From CAWDDG01 sp963801065 (lineage in GTDB: Bacteria > Actinomycetota > Actinomycetes > Jiangellales > Jiangellaceae), in assembly GCA_963801065.1 (NCBI GenBank), contig CAWDDG010000006.1, positions 248,001 to 312,000 of the forward strand: 64,000 nt of DNA. Reading direction: 5' to 3'. A model generated the notes under the pieces. The model ran no database searches, had not been told where the DNA came from, and saw nothing but the letters and a program-made list of their open reading frames with translations. The stretch's first letter is position 1. Each line of letters starts with the position of its first letter. Of this stretch, positions 1 through 8,344 are shown piece by piece. Made by a program: the position numbers and the translations under genes.

Positions 1-654
1 CGTGTTCTGAGCCCCGGCGACGTCGTTGATGTCGACCTGCAGGTTCTCGACGGTGCCGCCGAGGCCTTCGGTCGCACCCTCGCAACGTTGCTCGAGGCCG
101 ATGTTGCCCGGCTCGTGGATGACGCAGATCAAGTTCGTCACCCCCGCCTCGGCGAGCTGCTCACCGGCGCCCTGACCGGCGACGGTCTCTGTCTGTCCGA
201 CGTGGGTGATCGCGCCCAGCGACGCCGATTCGTTCTCGCCGGAGTTGATCGTGATGATCGGGATACCGGCGTCCGCGGCAGCTGCCAGCGGCTCGCGCAT
301 GGCGTCGGGGTTCGCCAGAGAGACGACGATCCCGTCCACCTCGTCGCTGACCGCGGCGTCGATGAACTGTGCCTGCTCGTCCGGTTCGCCCGAGCCCTGG
401 TAGGTGACCTCGACGCCGAGATCCTCGGCGGCAGCGTCGGCGCCGTTCTTGACGACGTCCCAGAACGCGTCGCCTGCTGAGGCGTGGGTGACGACGGCGA
501 ACGTGAAATCTGCGTCACCGCTTCCGCCGCCCTCTTCGGTCGCGCCACTGCCTCCGCCGCTGTCGCCGTCGCCGTCGCTGCATGCAGCGAGCACGAGGGG
601 CAGGGCGAGGAAGGCGAGCAGCGCGCGCTTCCTGGTGTGCGTTGTGGTGAGCAT
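1..654 (-). CDS. Sugar ABC transporter substrate-binding lipoprotein (C-terminus outside window)
   Basis: The protein starts with a lipoprotein signal peptide: basic residues, a hydrophobic stretch and lipobox LVLAAC with the acylated Cys at residue 25. A Gly/Ser-rich linker follows, then a periplasmic-binding domain of the ribose/inositol type (FAVVTHASAGDAFWDVVKNG; later VDGIVVSLANPDAM and IPIITINSGE). It should sit on the outer face of the membrane and deliver a sugar or polyol to an ABC permease. ATG at 654 is preceded by a strong ribosome site (AAAGGAGG). It lies 28 nt downstream of the dehydrogenase at 683-1690 on the same strand, so the two probably form an operon. The last part of the gene and any permease genes lie beyond base 1. 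The fold assignment is solid; the substrate is inferred from the neighbour. Confidence 0.88.
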   Translation of the reverse strand, partial: MLTTTHTRKRALLAFLALPLVLAACSDGDGDSGGGSGATEEGGGSGDADFTFAVVTHASAGDAFWDVVKNGADAAAEDLGVEVTYQGSGEPDEQAQFIDAAVSDEVDGIVVSLANPDAMREPLAAAADAGIPIITINSGENESASLGAITHVGQTETVAGQGAGEQLAEAGVTNLICVIHEPGNIGLEQRCEGATEGLGGTVENLQVDINDVAGAQNT

Positions 655-682
655 GGTCCTCCTTTGACGAGCGTGCTGACGA

Positions 683-1690
683 TCAGTGCGACCCGCGAAC
701 CTCCTCGACCCGGACCGGACGCCGCTCTGCCCGGGACAGCTCGGCCGCCTCGGCCACGAACAGTGCCTCCAGCGCCTCTTCGCCCGGGCAGAGACTGGCC
801 ACGCCACCCACGACGACCTCGACAAACGCACTGAGCTCCGCGCGGTACGCGGCGGCAAAGCGGTCGACGAAGTGTTCGTACGGCGGCCCGGCCGGTCCAC
901 CGACGCCAGGCTCGGCCGAGGTTAGCGGAGCCCGTGCGTCCAAACCTGCAACCAGCGTGCCCGCCGCGCCGGACACCTCCAACCGGACGTCGTACCCTGC
1001 GCCGTTGTAGCGGGTCGCGTACGCCGTCCCGAGCGTGCCGTCGTCGAGCGAAAGGGCGACGACGCCGGTGTCGACGTCGCCGGCGTCGGCGAAGAACCGC
1101 TCCCCGCGGTTCGAGCCGGTTGCGTAGACCTCGACGATCTCTCGGCCGGTGACCCAGCGGATCGCGTCGAAGTCGTGGACGCTGCAGTCGCGGAAGATGC
1201 CACCCGAGCTCGGGATGTACGAAGCGTGCGGAGGCGCCGGGTCGGCGGTGACGGCCCGCACCCCGTGCAGGCGACCCAACCGTCGTGCGTGCACCGCCTC
1301 GCGAAGAGCGTGGTATCCAGCGTCGAAGCGACGTTGAAATCCGACCTGCAGCGGCGTCCCGGCCGCCTCGACCTCCTTGAGGACGGCGACGGTGGTGGCG
1401 ACGTCGACGGCCACCGGCTTCTCGCAGAAGATCGGCAGGCCGGATCGGGCCAGCGCGACGACCAGGCCGGCGTGCGACGGGGTCGGCGTCGCGATGACTG
1501 CGGCGTCGATGGCGGTGGCGAGCAGGCCGGGGACATCGGCGGCGACGGCCGCGCCGACCGCGTCCGCGACCCGGGCTGCCCGCGCCTGGTCCAGGTCGGT
1601 GACCACGACCTCGCCGACCTCTGACAGCTCGGCGAGGGTGGCGGCGTGTAGAGCGCCGATGCGTCCCGCGCCGATCACGCCGACCCGCAT
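683..1690 (-). CDS. iolG: Gfo/Idh/MocA oxidoreductase, inositol 2-dehydrogenase-like
   Basis: A 335-aa NAD(P)-dependent dehydrogenase of normal family length. The N-terminal Rossmann motif GVIGAGRIGALHA lies at residues 4-16, the family EKP motif at 90-92, and SGGIFRDCSVHDFDAIRW contains Asp168 and His172, matching the catalytic Asp/His spacing of myo-inositol dehydrogenase. It would oxidise myo-inositol or a related polyol in the cytoplasm. ATG at 1690 has GGAGG seven bases upstream. It is the first gene of a minus-strand operon with the binding lipoprotein, which supports a polyol uptake and catabolism role. The family is broad, so inositol specificity is likely but not proven. A promoter and a palindromic operator lie directly upstream. 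Confidence 0.82.
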   Translation of the reverse strand: MRVGVIGAGRIGALHAATLAELSEVGEVVVTDLDQARAARVADAVGAAVAADVPGLLATAIDAAVIATPTPSHAGLVVALARSGLPIFCEKPVAVDVATTVAVLKEVEAAGTPLQVGFQRRFDAGYHALREAVHARRLGRLHGVRAVTADPAPPHASYIPSSGGIFRDCSVHDFDAIRWVTGREIVEVYATGSNRGERFFADAGDVDTGVVALSLDDGTLGTAYATRYNGAGYDVRLEVSGAAGTLVAGLDARAPLTSAEPGVGGPAGPPYEHFVDRFAAAYRAELSAFVEVVVGGVASLCPGEEALEALFVAEAAELSRAERRPVRVEEVRGSH

Positions 1691-1720
1691 GGTGCGCCTC
1701 CGTCCCGATCACGCCGCGAC

Positions 1721-1735
1721 GTGACTGGACGTCAC
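1721..1735 (-). promoter_or_regulatory. Palindromic operator candidate upstream of iolG-like gene
   Basis: A perfect inverted repeat, GTGAC-N5-GTCAC, sits just downstream of the predicted -10 box and 31 bases upstream of the start codon, where a repressor would overlap the transcription start. The symmetry is visible; the binding protein is unknown and no regulator gene is adjacent. Confidence 0.5.
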
Positions 1736-1764
1736 TTCTAGTGCCCAGCGGTGCGGAGTGTCAA
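1735..1764 (-). promoter_or_regulatory. Predicted sigma-70-type promoter of the iolG-like operon
   Basis: On the minus strand a consensus -35 box TTGACA (1759-1764) is followed after 18 bases by TAGAAG (1735-1740). The -35 is perfect and the -10 good. The palindrome at 1721-1735 overlaps the initiation region. Confidence 0.5.
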
Positions 1765-1860
1765 GACTTTGTCCTGACAATCCGTCAATAGGACTTGGAG
1801 ACCTGCGACTCGCGAGATTCCGTCTGCCCGACCACTGTCGAGACGGGTCCGCCGCACAAA

Positions 1861-1899
1861 GATCCGGGCCGCGTCGCTGACAGCGACGCGGCCCGGATC
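1861..1899 (-). terminator. Strong hairpin terminator after rbpA
   Basis: An 18-bp perfect stem (arms 1861-1878 and 1882-1899, loop GAC) lies 47 bases beyond the rbpA stop codon. Only a weak T tract follows on the minus strand, as is usual for high-GC terminators. Confidence 0.8.
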
Positions 1900-1946
1900 G
1901 GTGCCGACGGTGGCAGGCGCGGGGGATCGCCCGCCCCCGACGGCGG

Positions 1947-2336
1947 TCAGGCGGTCTTCTTGCGTCCGCGGGTGCTGGCGGCAAGGTGCGCGCCACCGGG
2001 AAGCAGGCCTGCGCGAAGCAGGTCGAGCCGCTCGCCGAGGAGTACCTCGAGGTCCTCCACGGTGCGGCGCTCGAGCAGCATGTCCCAGTGGGTTCGCGGC
2101 GCCTTGCCCGGCTTCTCGTCGGGACGGTCGCTCGCAACTCGCAGCGCCTGTGCGCCGCAGCGCGGGCAGTCCCAGAGCGCCGGCACCTCGGCCTCGACCG
2201 AGAAGGTCATCTCGAAGCGGTGACCATGCGCGCAGTCGTAGGTCACGGTCTGACGGTCCGCGAACTCGACGCCGCGCTCGTCCTCGTAGCTGGTGGCGCC
2301 GAGGCGCGAGCCACGAAGGGTAGAACGCTCGGCCAT
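1947..2336 (-). CDS. rbpA: RNA polymerase-binding protein RbpA
   Basis: A 129-aa actinobacterial transcription factor that binds RNA polymerase and the principal sigma factor and stabilises the open promoter complex. The N-terminus carries the conserved LRGSRLGATSYEDERG segment. A core with Cys35, His39, Cys57 and Cys60 matches the zinc-binding type known from Streptomyces, and the C-terminal sigma-interaction motif RTHWDMLLERR is at 81-91. The tail after residue 110 (GLLPGGAHLAAS then GRKKTA) is longer and more basic than in the usual ~110-aa homologue. ATG at 2336 is supported by the conserved N-terminus. The gene is monocistronic, ending at a strong hairpin. A short inverted repeat (AGGAC-N4-GTCCT, 2352-2365) lies in the leader and may be an RNA hairpin or operator. 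Confidence 0.95.
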   Translation of the reverse strand: MAERSTLRGSRLGATSYEDERGVEFADRQTVTYDCAHGHRFEMTFSVEAEVPALWDCPRCGAQALRVASDRPDEKPGKAPRTHWDMLLERRTVEDLEVLLGERLDLLRAGLLPGGAHLAASTRGRKKTA

Positions 2337-2660
2337 CGTGTTAGCCCTTCCAGGACGGTAGTCCTTGGGAGTCGGAGGTCAGGTCTTGGCGTTTCCCCGG
2401 CCACCGGTCGGGCAACCTGGGGAGACATTCAAAAGAACGACCGGGCCGGCTGTCTTGTTCCACGCGCCATGTGACACCGCGGTTCACCAGGCGTGACGTC
2501 GCTCACGCCCGCAGGACCGCCGGGACTCGGGGCGGCGGTTACCGGCATCTCCTCGTGGACCCGGCTGCCGGGACCGGATCCGTACACTCGCCGTCCGGGA
2601 ACCACGACGCGCGGACCAACGGACGTACGTCAGGTGTCGGAGCGATCACGAGGGGCCGCG

Positions 2661-3161
2661 GTGGCACAACGCGAGATCCGCCTCTATGGCGATCCGGTCC
2701 TGCGGACCGTCGCCGATGAGGTCACGTCGTTCGGCGATGCGACCCGTGCTCTGGCTCGCGACCTGCTCGACACGGTCGCGCAACCCGGCCGGGCCGGGCT
2801 CGCGGCGCCGCAGATCGGGGTGGCGCTCCGCGCGTTCTCGTACAACGTCGACGACCGGGTGGGCGTGGTCTTCAACCCGGTGGTCGTGTCCAGGGAGGGC
2901 GTGCAGGAAGCTGACGAGGGTTGCCTGTCGGTTCCCGACCTGTGGTTCCCGACCAAACGAGCGGCCTACGCGGCCGTCGAAGGGCTCGATGCCGACGGTA
3001 CGCCCGTGCGTGTCGAGGGCGCGGAGCTCATGGCCCGCTGCCTGGAGCACGAAGTCGACCACCTCGACGGCATCGTCTTCCTGCGCCGACTCGAGGGCGA
3101 GGCTCGCCGGAACGCGATGCGCGCGGTCCGTGAGAGCGAGTGGTTCAACGCGGCTCGCTGA
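2661..3161 (+). CDS. def: Peptide deformylase
   Basis: A metal-dependent hydrolase of 166 aa that removes the formyl group from the initiator methionine of nascent proteins. All three family motifs are present: GLAAPQIG at 46-53, EGCLSVP at 86-92 with the metal-binding Cys, and HEVDH at 130-134 with two metal-binding His and the catalytic Glu. I chose GTG at 2661 because GAGGGG lies just upstream and conserved sequence starts at REIRLYGDPVLR; longer in-frame starts add an unconserved proline-rich leader. Its last 17 bases overlap the tail of the convergent gene at 3145-3498. Confidence 0.95.
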   Translation: MAQREIRLYGDPVLRTVADEVTSFGDATRALARDLLDTVAQPGRAGLAAPQIGVALRAFSYNVDDRVGVVFNPVVVSREGVQEADEGCLSVPDLWFPTKRAAYAAVEGLDADGTPVRVEGAELMARCLEHEVDHLDGIVFLRRLEGEARRNAMRAVRESEWFNAAR

Positions 3162-3498
3162 CCCCCGCCGGCTCGCCGAGTGCGGAGAGCACCGCCCGCT
3201 GCGCGACGGCAGCCACGGCGAGCGCGACCGCCAGCGTCTGCTGTCCGGCCGCGTAGAGCGCGGCAGCGGCGGCACCGAACAGCGCCAGCTCGAGCCCCAC
3301 GACGACCGGCGCCGGCAGACGTACCGCCGCCTTCGGTGAGACGAACAGCCCCCACGCGACGGCCGCCACGATGGGAGCCCCGAGCCCGAGCAGAAGCTTG
3401 AGGAGCACGCCGTCGGGCGCGGTGAAACCCCAGTATCCCAGAGCCGCGAGCAGAGCGAGCTCGAGCAGGAAACGGAGGCCGAGTATGGCGGATCGCAT
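3145..3498 (-). CDS. YrdB/DUF2568-like small membrane protein
   Basis: A predicted 117-aa integral membrane protein with about four hydrophobic segments: LGLRFLLELALLAALGYWGF, a stretch around LLGLGAPIVAAVAWGLFV, then VVVGLELALFGAAAAALYAAG and a final alanine-rich helix. The composition and the RFLLEL...GYWGF opening fit the DUF2568/YrdB family, whose function is unknown. ATG at 3498 has GGAGGGG just upstream; a longer frame exists but adds an arginine-rich, non-hydrophobic leader. It converges on def and overlaps its 3' end by 17 bases. Confidence 0.7.
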   Translation of the reverse strand: MRSAILGLRFLLELALLAALGYWGFTAPDGVLLKLLLGLGAPIVAAVAWGLFVSPKAAVRLPAPVVVGLELALFGAAAAALYAAGQQTLAVALAVAAVAQRAVLSALGEPAGVSEPR

Positions 3499-3548
3499 GG
3501 AACCCCTCCGCTCCGAGCGCAAGCCGGCGACGCACTCGAGGCGCCACC

Positions 3549-3962
3549 CTACGCCGCGACGAAGAGCGGTCCCGGTCTCACGCGCCGGATGCCGGACGGT
3601 GTCACCACGTAGGTGCCCAGGCACGACAGGCCGGCCAGCCGTGACGTGCCGGCGAAGGCGTCGTGCCAGGCCAGGTCGCCGCCCTGGGCCCGGGGATCAC
3701 CGTGACGGGCAACGGCGAGCAGCGCCCCGGCGAACCCGAACTCTGCCGCCACGTGGCGCAACAGCGGGCCGAGGGCGCGCACCCTCGAGTGCTGCGGCGG
3801 GTCGGGCGGCACGTCGTCGACCGCGGCCGTCATGGCCATGGTTGCGTCGACGTCGGTGAGGACGAGTAGAAGGGAGCCCGGTCGGAACTCGCCGGCCGCG
3901 ACGACCGTCGCCAGAAAGCGGACCGCGTTGGCCTCCACGTCGAGCTGTGTCCTGGTTTCCAT
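3549..3962 (-). CDS. Hypothetical protein
   Basis: A 137-aa frame with normal actinobacterial codon usage that I do not recognise. It begins METRTQLDVEANAVRFL, has a hydrophobic core LLLVLTDVDATMAM, and ends with a conserved-looking block around DLAWHDAFAGTSRLAGL followed by GTYVVTPSGIRRVRPG. There is no signal peptide or membrane segment. The start is uncertain: no good ribosome site precedes ATG at 3962, and the frame stays open far upstream across the divergent VOC gene. It may be leaderless. Confidence 0.5.
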   Translation of the reverse strand: METRTQLDVEANAVRFLATVVAAGEFRPGSLLLVLTDVDATMAMTAAVDDVPPDPPQHSRVRALGPLLRHVAAEFGFAGALLAVARHGDPRAQGGDLAWHDAFAGTSRLAGLSCLGTYVVTPSGIRRVRPGPLFVAA

Positions 3963-4115
3963 GACCGCGGATGCTCGCGGATCGGGGCTGTGGACCGTTG
4001 CAGCGATCCACAGGCCGTTTGTGGTATGTCGGACGGCGTGGTGGCCGGCGCACGGGCACAGGTCGATAGCCTGGTGGCGTCGACTCGTAGCGTCATGACA
4101 GGACGGAGCGTAAGG

Positions 4116-4493
4116 ATGTTCAAGGACACGAAGGCTTTCTCCGGCTTCTCGGTCGACGACATCCCCAAGGCCAGGGAGTTCTATGGTCAGACCCTCGGTC
4201 TGGATGTCTCCGAGGTGTCCGACATGGTGGAGCTGCAGCTCGCGGGCGGCGGTCGCGTACTCATCTACCCCAAGCCCAACCACATCCCGGCGACGTTCAC
4301 CATCCTCAACTTCCCGGTCGACGACGTCGAGAAGGCGGTCGCCGAGCTCAAGCAGCGCGGCGTACGTTTCGAGAGCTACGACACCCCCGATCTGAGGACC
4401 GACGACGACAGCATCTTCCGCGGCGATGGCCCGAAGATCGCCTGGTTCACGGACCCGGCCGGCAACATCCTTGCCGTGCTCGAGGCCCAGTGA
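4116..4493 (+). CDS. VOC family protein (glyoxalase/bleomycin-resistance fold)
   Basis: A 125-aa protein with the paired beta-alpha-beta-beta-beta modules of the vicinal oxygen chelate fold. FSGFSVDDIPKAREFYGQTL opens the first module, and IAWFTDPAGNILAVLEAQ closes the second with the typical DPxGN signature. VOC proteins are metal-dependent dioxygenases, isomerases, lyases or drug-binding proteins; nothing here selects one. ATG at 4116 is chosen because the VOC fold starts immediately after it and GGAG lies eight bases upstream. It stands alone, divergent from the hypothetical gene at 3549, and lacks the conserved promoter element of the VOC genes at 9.4-13.3 kb. Confidence 0.85.
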   Translation: MFKDTKAFSGFSVDDIPKAREFYGQTLGLDVSEVSDMVELQLAGGGRVLIYPKPNHIPATFTILNFPVDDVEKAVAELKQRGVRFESYDTPDLRTDDDSIFRGDGPKIAWFTDPAGNILAVLEAQ

Positions 4494-4521
4494 CGTCCTC
4501 CCGCGGCCCGGCGAGCGGGGC

Positions 4522-5214
4522 TCAGGACCTGCCGAGTCGGCGTGCCAGCCCGACGATCGCATCGCCGACCGCGGCAGGCTCGGTCACCATGGACAGGTGG
4601 TGGCCGGGACGCTCGAGCACGGGCCAGCCGAGGGTGCGGGCTCGAGCTGCTTCGGCCAGGTATGCCTCGCTGAGCATCAGGTAGCCGTTCGGCCCGCGCC
4701 ATGAAGCTGCCGGCTCGGGCTCGTCGAAGTAGCGCAACGGCAGCCGCGGCAGCTCGGCTCGGAACTGCGCCCGCACGCGCGAGTCGGGGAGCAGCTCGTC
4801 GACCGCGCCCGGTTCGAACCACTCGTCCCAGGTGGGAAGCACACCCGCTCGGGCGAGATCACGCAGGCGAGCGGCAAGCTCGTCAGGAGCACGCTGGAAC
4901 CAGCTGATGCCGGGCATCGGCAAGAGCGCGTCGACATACGCCAAGGCGTGAACGCGAGACGTCATCAGGTCGGCGATGCCCGGCAGCAGCGGACCGGCTC
5001 CGCTGTGTCCGACGAGAACGACGGAGCCGCCCGGGGAGCAGGCGTCGACGGAGTCCGCCACCGCCCGTTCGATCGTGGGCAGGATCGGCTTGCTCGCGAA
5101 GACGTCCGGGGAGATCGCCGGCACCGCCACCGACTCACCCCGCGCGCGCAGGTGTGTCCCGACCGACCGCCACGTCGTCGGTCCGACCAGCGGGCTGTGC
5201 ACCAGCACGAACAT
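4522..5214 (-). CDS. Alpha/beta hydrolase
   Basis: A 230-aa alpha/beta-hydrolase. FVLVHSPLVGPTTWRSV gives the first strand and oxyanion region, LVGHSGAGPLL holds nucleophile Ser71 in a GxSxG elbow, and ERPGHHLSMVTEP near the C-terminus supplies the catalytic His. The middle region should carry the acid. The substrate is unknown; the fold is used by esterases, lactonases and haloperoxidase-like enzymes. ATG at 5214 was chosen because the core strand starts there and GAGG lies upstream; a longer start at 5274 would add 20 residues. Confidence 0.83.
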   Translation of the reverse strand: MFVLVHSPLVGPTTWRSVGTHLRARGESVAVPAISPDVFASKPILPTIERAVADSVDACSPGGSVVLVGHSGAGPLLPGIADLMTSRVHALAYVDALLPMPGISWFQRAPDELAARLRDLARAGVLPTWDEWFEPGAVDELLPDSRVRAQFRAELPRLPLRYFDEPEPAASWRGPNGYLMLSEAYLAEAARARTLGWPVLERPGHHLSMVTEPAAVGDAIVGLARRLGRS

Positions 5215-5304
5215 CACGCCTCGATCGTTCCAGCTCACACTGCACGGGATGCCGACAGGCCCGGGACCCCACAATGTGGGAATCCCGGGCCCGTCGCCGA
5301 GCCT

Positions 5305-6834
5305 TCAGACCCGGTCCGGCTGCACCGGGGCGCCGGGGATGTCGTCCGTCGACAGCTCCTCGTGTTTGATCGACAGGCCGAACAGCACGATCACGGCGGC
5401 AGCCAGGATCATCGCGGCGGCGACCCAGAACGCCTGCGTCGCGCCGTGCGTCTGTGCGACGAGCGGGAGCAGCTGTGGGTCGAAGCCGCTCGCCGCGAGC
5501 TCCCCGGCCTTGTTCTCGGCGGCCTGGACGGCGACCGTGCCCAGCGTGGCGATGCCCAGTGCTCCACCCACCTGCTGCATCGTGTTCAGCACCGCCGAGC
5601 CGACGCCGGAGTCCTCGGGGGCGACCCGGCTGACCGCAGTGAGCGTGAGCGGCACGAAGACCAGGCCCATGCCGAACGACTGGACGAGGATCCACGGCAA
5701 CAGATCGCTGACGTAGGTGGAGTCCACGTCGAGCATCGTGTAGCCCCACAACCCGAACGCGCTGATCACCGCGCCGGGGCCGGCGATCCAGCGCGGGTCG
5801 ACCCGCGAGGCGAGCGTCGATGCCAGCTGGGCCGACACGATGATGCCGGCCGTGAACGGCAGGAACGCGAAACCGGCCTTCAGCGGGCTGTACCCGAGCA
5901 CCTGCTGAACGAACAGGCTGATGAAGTAGAACATCGCGAACAGCGCCGCACCCGTGATGAGCATGGACACGAAGCTGACCGCCCGAGTGCGGTCGGCGAG
6001 GATCCGGGTAGGCAGGAGCGGGTGCTCTCGACGGGACTCGATGAGGACGAAAGCCAGGAGCAGCACGACGCCGATCGTCAGGGTCGCCATGGTCGTGCCG
6101 GACGTCCACTCGTGCGACGCCGCATACGTGAGGCCGTAGACCAGCGAGACCAGCCCAGCGGTGCCGACAGCGGCCCCGAGGAAGTCGAACTCACCGTGCT
6201 GCCGCGGCGACTCGCCGAGGAAGCGGGGAACGAGCACGAGCAGAATGATGCCGATCGGGATGTTGATGAACAGCGTCCACCGCCACGACACCTCGGTGAG
6301 CGAGCCACCCACGATCAGGCCGATCGCGGCGCCCATGCCGGACATCGCGGCGTAGACGGAGATGGCCCGGTTGCGGGGTGGGCCGGCCGGGAAGGTCGTC
6401 GTGATCAGCGCCAGCGCCGTCGGTGCCGCAATGGCTGCGCCGACGCCTTGCAGAGCTCGGGCGATCAGCAGGGTTGCCTCACCCTGCGCGATTCCGCCGA
6501 GGAAGGAGGCGAGGGTGAACAGCGCGATGCCGACCATGAACATACGGCGCCTGCCGAGCAGGTCGCCCAGGCGACCGCCCAGCAGCATCAGACCGCCGAA
6601 TGCCAAGACGTAGGCGTTGACCACCCACGACAGGTTTGCGTTGGAGAACCCCAGGTCGGCCTGGATCGACGGCAGCGCGATGTTGACCACGGACGCGTCG
6701 AGCACGATCATCAGCTGCGCCGTGGTGATGATCGCCAACGCGATGCCGAGATGGCGGTGACCGTGGTCGTGTTCGGCGGGGCTGGATATCGGTTCGGGGA
6801 CGGACGGGCCTACGGCCGTCGTGTCGTGAGTCAT
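5305..6834 (-). CDS. MFS drug exporter, DHA2 (EmrB/QacA) family
   Basis: A 509-aa integral membrane protein of typical DHA2 length with about 14 transmembrane helices. Early motifs fit proton/drug antiporters: LDASVVNIALPSIQADLGFS in helix 1, and GGRLGDLLGRRRMFMVG (motif A) in the loop between helices 2 and 3. It likely exports hydrophobic drugs or dyes. ATG at 6834 has AAGAGAG upstream; an alternative GTG at 6849 overlaps the tetR stop as GTGA but lacks its own ribosome site. It follows the TetR gene by 11 bases in one operon controlled by the palindrome at 7494-7520, so it is probably induced by its substrate. Confidence 0.9.
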   Translation of the reverse strand: MTHDTTAVGPSVPEPISSPAEHDHGHRHLGIALAIITTAQLMIVLDASVVNIALPSIQADLGFSNANLSWVVNAYVLAFGGLMLLGGRLGDLLGRRRMFMVGIALFTLASFLGGIAQGEATLLIARALQGVGAAIAAPTALALITTTFPAGPPRNRAISVYAAMSGMGAAIGLIVGGSLTEVSWRWTLFINIPIGIILLVLVPRFLGESPRQHGEFDFLGAAVGTAGLVSLVYGLTYAASHEWTSGTTMATLTIGVVLLLAFVLIESRREHPLLPTRILADRTRAVSFVSMLITGAALFAMFYFISLFVQQVLGYSPLKAGFAFLPFTAGIIVSAQLASTLASRVDPRWIAGPGAVISAFGLWGYTMLDVDSTYVSDLLPWILVQSFGMGLVFVPLTLTAVSRVAPEDSGVGSAVLNTMQQVGGALGIATLGTVAVQAAENKAGELAASGFDPQLLPLVAQTHGATQAFWVAAAMILAAAVIVLFGLSIKHEELSTDDIPGAPVQPDRV

Positions 6835-6845
6835 GTCAGCTCTCT

Positions 6846-7475
6846 TCACGTTGACGAAGGTACGTGGACTGCAGGGGAGGATCGGCGGGCGGCGGGCAGC
6901 ACCACGTCGTCGATGACGTGGGCGATGAAGTCTTCGTCGACAGGCTTCCCCAGCACCAGGCGCCGGTTCATCACCATGCCGGGCAGGACGTCGAAGAGCA
7001 ACTCGATATCGACCTCGGCGTCGATCTCGCCGCGGCCCTGCGCCCGCTCGAAGACGGTTCGACCGACCTGGATCCGCGGATCGAGGAAGCGCTCACGGAT
7101 GGCCTGTTCCAACTCGGCGTCGTGCTGCATGGCTGACATCAGACCAGCCACCACCGACAACGGAGCGTCGTCGATGAGTCCGCCGGCGCAACAGGCCAGG
7201 GCCATCAGGTCGCCGCGTAGCGTTCCGGTGTCCGGGTCGACCGCCTCGGCGCACCTCTTCGTGCGCGCGATGGCGTCGACCACGAGGTCGGCCTTGCCGC
7301 GCCAACGCCGGTAGAGCGTCGCCTTGCTGGCCCGCGCCTCGAGCGCGACGGCATCCAGCGTCAGCCGGTCGTATCCCAGCTCGAGGAGCAGCCTGACGCT
7401 CGCGTCGAGGATCTCCTCCTCGCGCTCGCCTTCGACTCTCGGTCGGACGTGCGCAGGCGCCGTCAGCGTCGACAC
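6846..7475 (-). CDS. TetR/AcrR-family repressor of the DHA2 exporter
   Basis: A 209-aa regulator. The N-terminal helix-turn-helix covers LTLDAVALEARASKATLYRRW, typical of TetR proteins; the C-terminal ligand-binding half is helical and not diagnostic. GTG at 7475 is preferred because GGGGG lies upstream and the longer frame would run through the operator. It sits upstream of, and is probably cotranscribed with, the exporter, and likely represses both by binding the 27-bp palindrome 19 bases upstream of its start. Confidence 0.88.
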   Translation of the reverse strand: MSTLTAPAHVRPRVEGEREEEILDASVRLLLELGYDRLTLDAVALEARASKATLYRRWRGKADLVVDAIARTKRCAEAVDPDTGTLRGDLMALACCAGGLIDDAPLSVVAGLMSAMQHDAELEQAIRERFLDPRIQVGRTVFERAQGRGEIDAEVDIELLFDVLPGMVMNRRLVLGKPVDEDFIAHVIDDVVLPAARRSSPAVHVPSST

Positions 7476-7493
7476 GGTGACACCCCCAACAAG

Positions 7494-7520
7494 GACGAAA
7501 CGAAACGGTTTCGTTTCGTC
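7494..7520. promoter_or_regulatory. 27-bp perfect palindromic TetR operator
   Basis: Two 13-base arms (7494-7506 and 7508-7520) are exact reverse complements around one central base. Each arm contains two GAAAC units. It lies between the tetR start and its predicted promoter region, where binding would block tetR and the downstream exporter. Confidence 0.82.
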
Positions 7521-7750
7521 GGAAGATAAGCGAGTCACCGCCGCGCTGGCTACCTCTTTCGCATTGCGCGAACTTCGCCGTGGGCGAACAATCAACCGCG
7601 CCTCGATGGCTATGGTCGGCCTGGTCCGAGGTGCGAGTTGAGGGGTGTCTCGGCACCCGGTCCTTCGGGCTCCAATAGCCTCGGTGCCGAGAGCTTGTTG
7701 GCGCGCAAGGGTCCAGACTGGAGAAGAGACCCGAGGATGAGGATCCACTC

Positions 7751-8344
7751 ATGACGGACGAACGCTTCCTGAACGCCTACCACAACGCGAGCACCCAGCC
7801 GAGCCAGGAAGTCCCAGAGGACCTGGCCGGTTTCATGCTGGCCGCCGATCCGGTCCTCGTCGAGGCGGCCGAGCTCGCCCGAGTGCTCGCTCGCGCGCAC
7901 CAGGGGGCGGCGACGCAGCTGATCGGTGAGGGATGGGCGCATGCACGCAAGTACTTCTCGCTGTCGGAAAAGTACGCGGCGTGGGCGGATTATCGAGCAC
8001 CGGCCAAGGGATTGGGCATTCATGCGTACGCGCATCAGGTCAGCCGTCCGATCCGGCTCACCGACCAGGAGCTGCGCGCCCACCCCGAGTGGCGGAACTT
8101 TGGCGAGGAGATCGACAACCATCAGCCGATGCGAGGCTGGCTGGCCGTCCCCCTCATCGGATCGGACCACGCGAACTACGGATTCATCCAGGCCTCCGAT
8201 CGGATCCAGGGCGACTTCACCGAGCAAGACGAGGCCAACCTGGTGAGGCTGGCTGCGCTCATATCGACCGCGCTCGACGCGCTCGCCCAACTCCACTTGC
8301 CCGACTATCGCCGAAAGCTCGCCGCGCAGCGGTCGGACCCCTGA
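7751..8344 (+). CDS. GAF-domain protein
   Basis: A 197-aa soluble protein whose residues from about 35 to 185 match a GAF domain. The clearest block is GWLAVPLIGSDHANYGFIQA followed by an acidic loop and FTEQDEANLVRLAALIS, the usual last strand and helix. GAF domains bind small molecules or nucleotides and usually regulate attached kinases or cyclases; this one stands alone. ATG at 7751 has GATGAGG upstream. No partner gene is adjacent, so its ligand and role are unknown. Confidence 0.75.
   Translation: MTDERFLNAYHNASTQPSQEVPEDLAGFMLAADPVLVEAAELARVLARAHQGAATQLIGEGWAHARKYFSLSEKYAAWADYRAPAKGLGIHAYAHQVSRPIRLTDQELRAHPEWRNFGEEIDNHQPMRGWLAVPLIGSDHANYGFIQASDRIQGDFTEQDEANLVRLAALISTALDALAQLHLPDYRRKLAAQRSDP

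Noticed and set aside
4948..7314. Long open frame on the plus strand opposite the hydrolase and MFS genes
   Set aside because: It is a mirror of high-GC codon bias; the translation is rich in Arg, His, Gln and Asp and has no domain, whereas the minus strand carries clear enzyme and transporter motifs.
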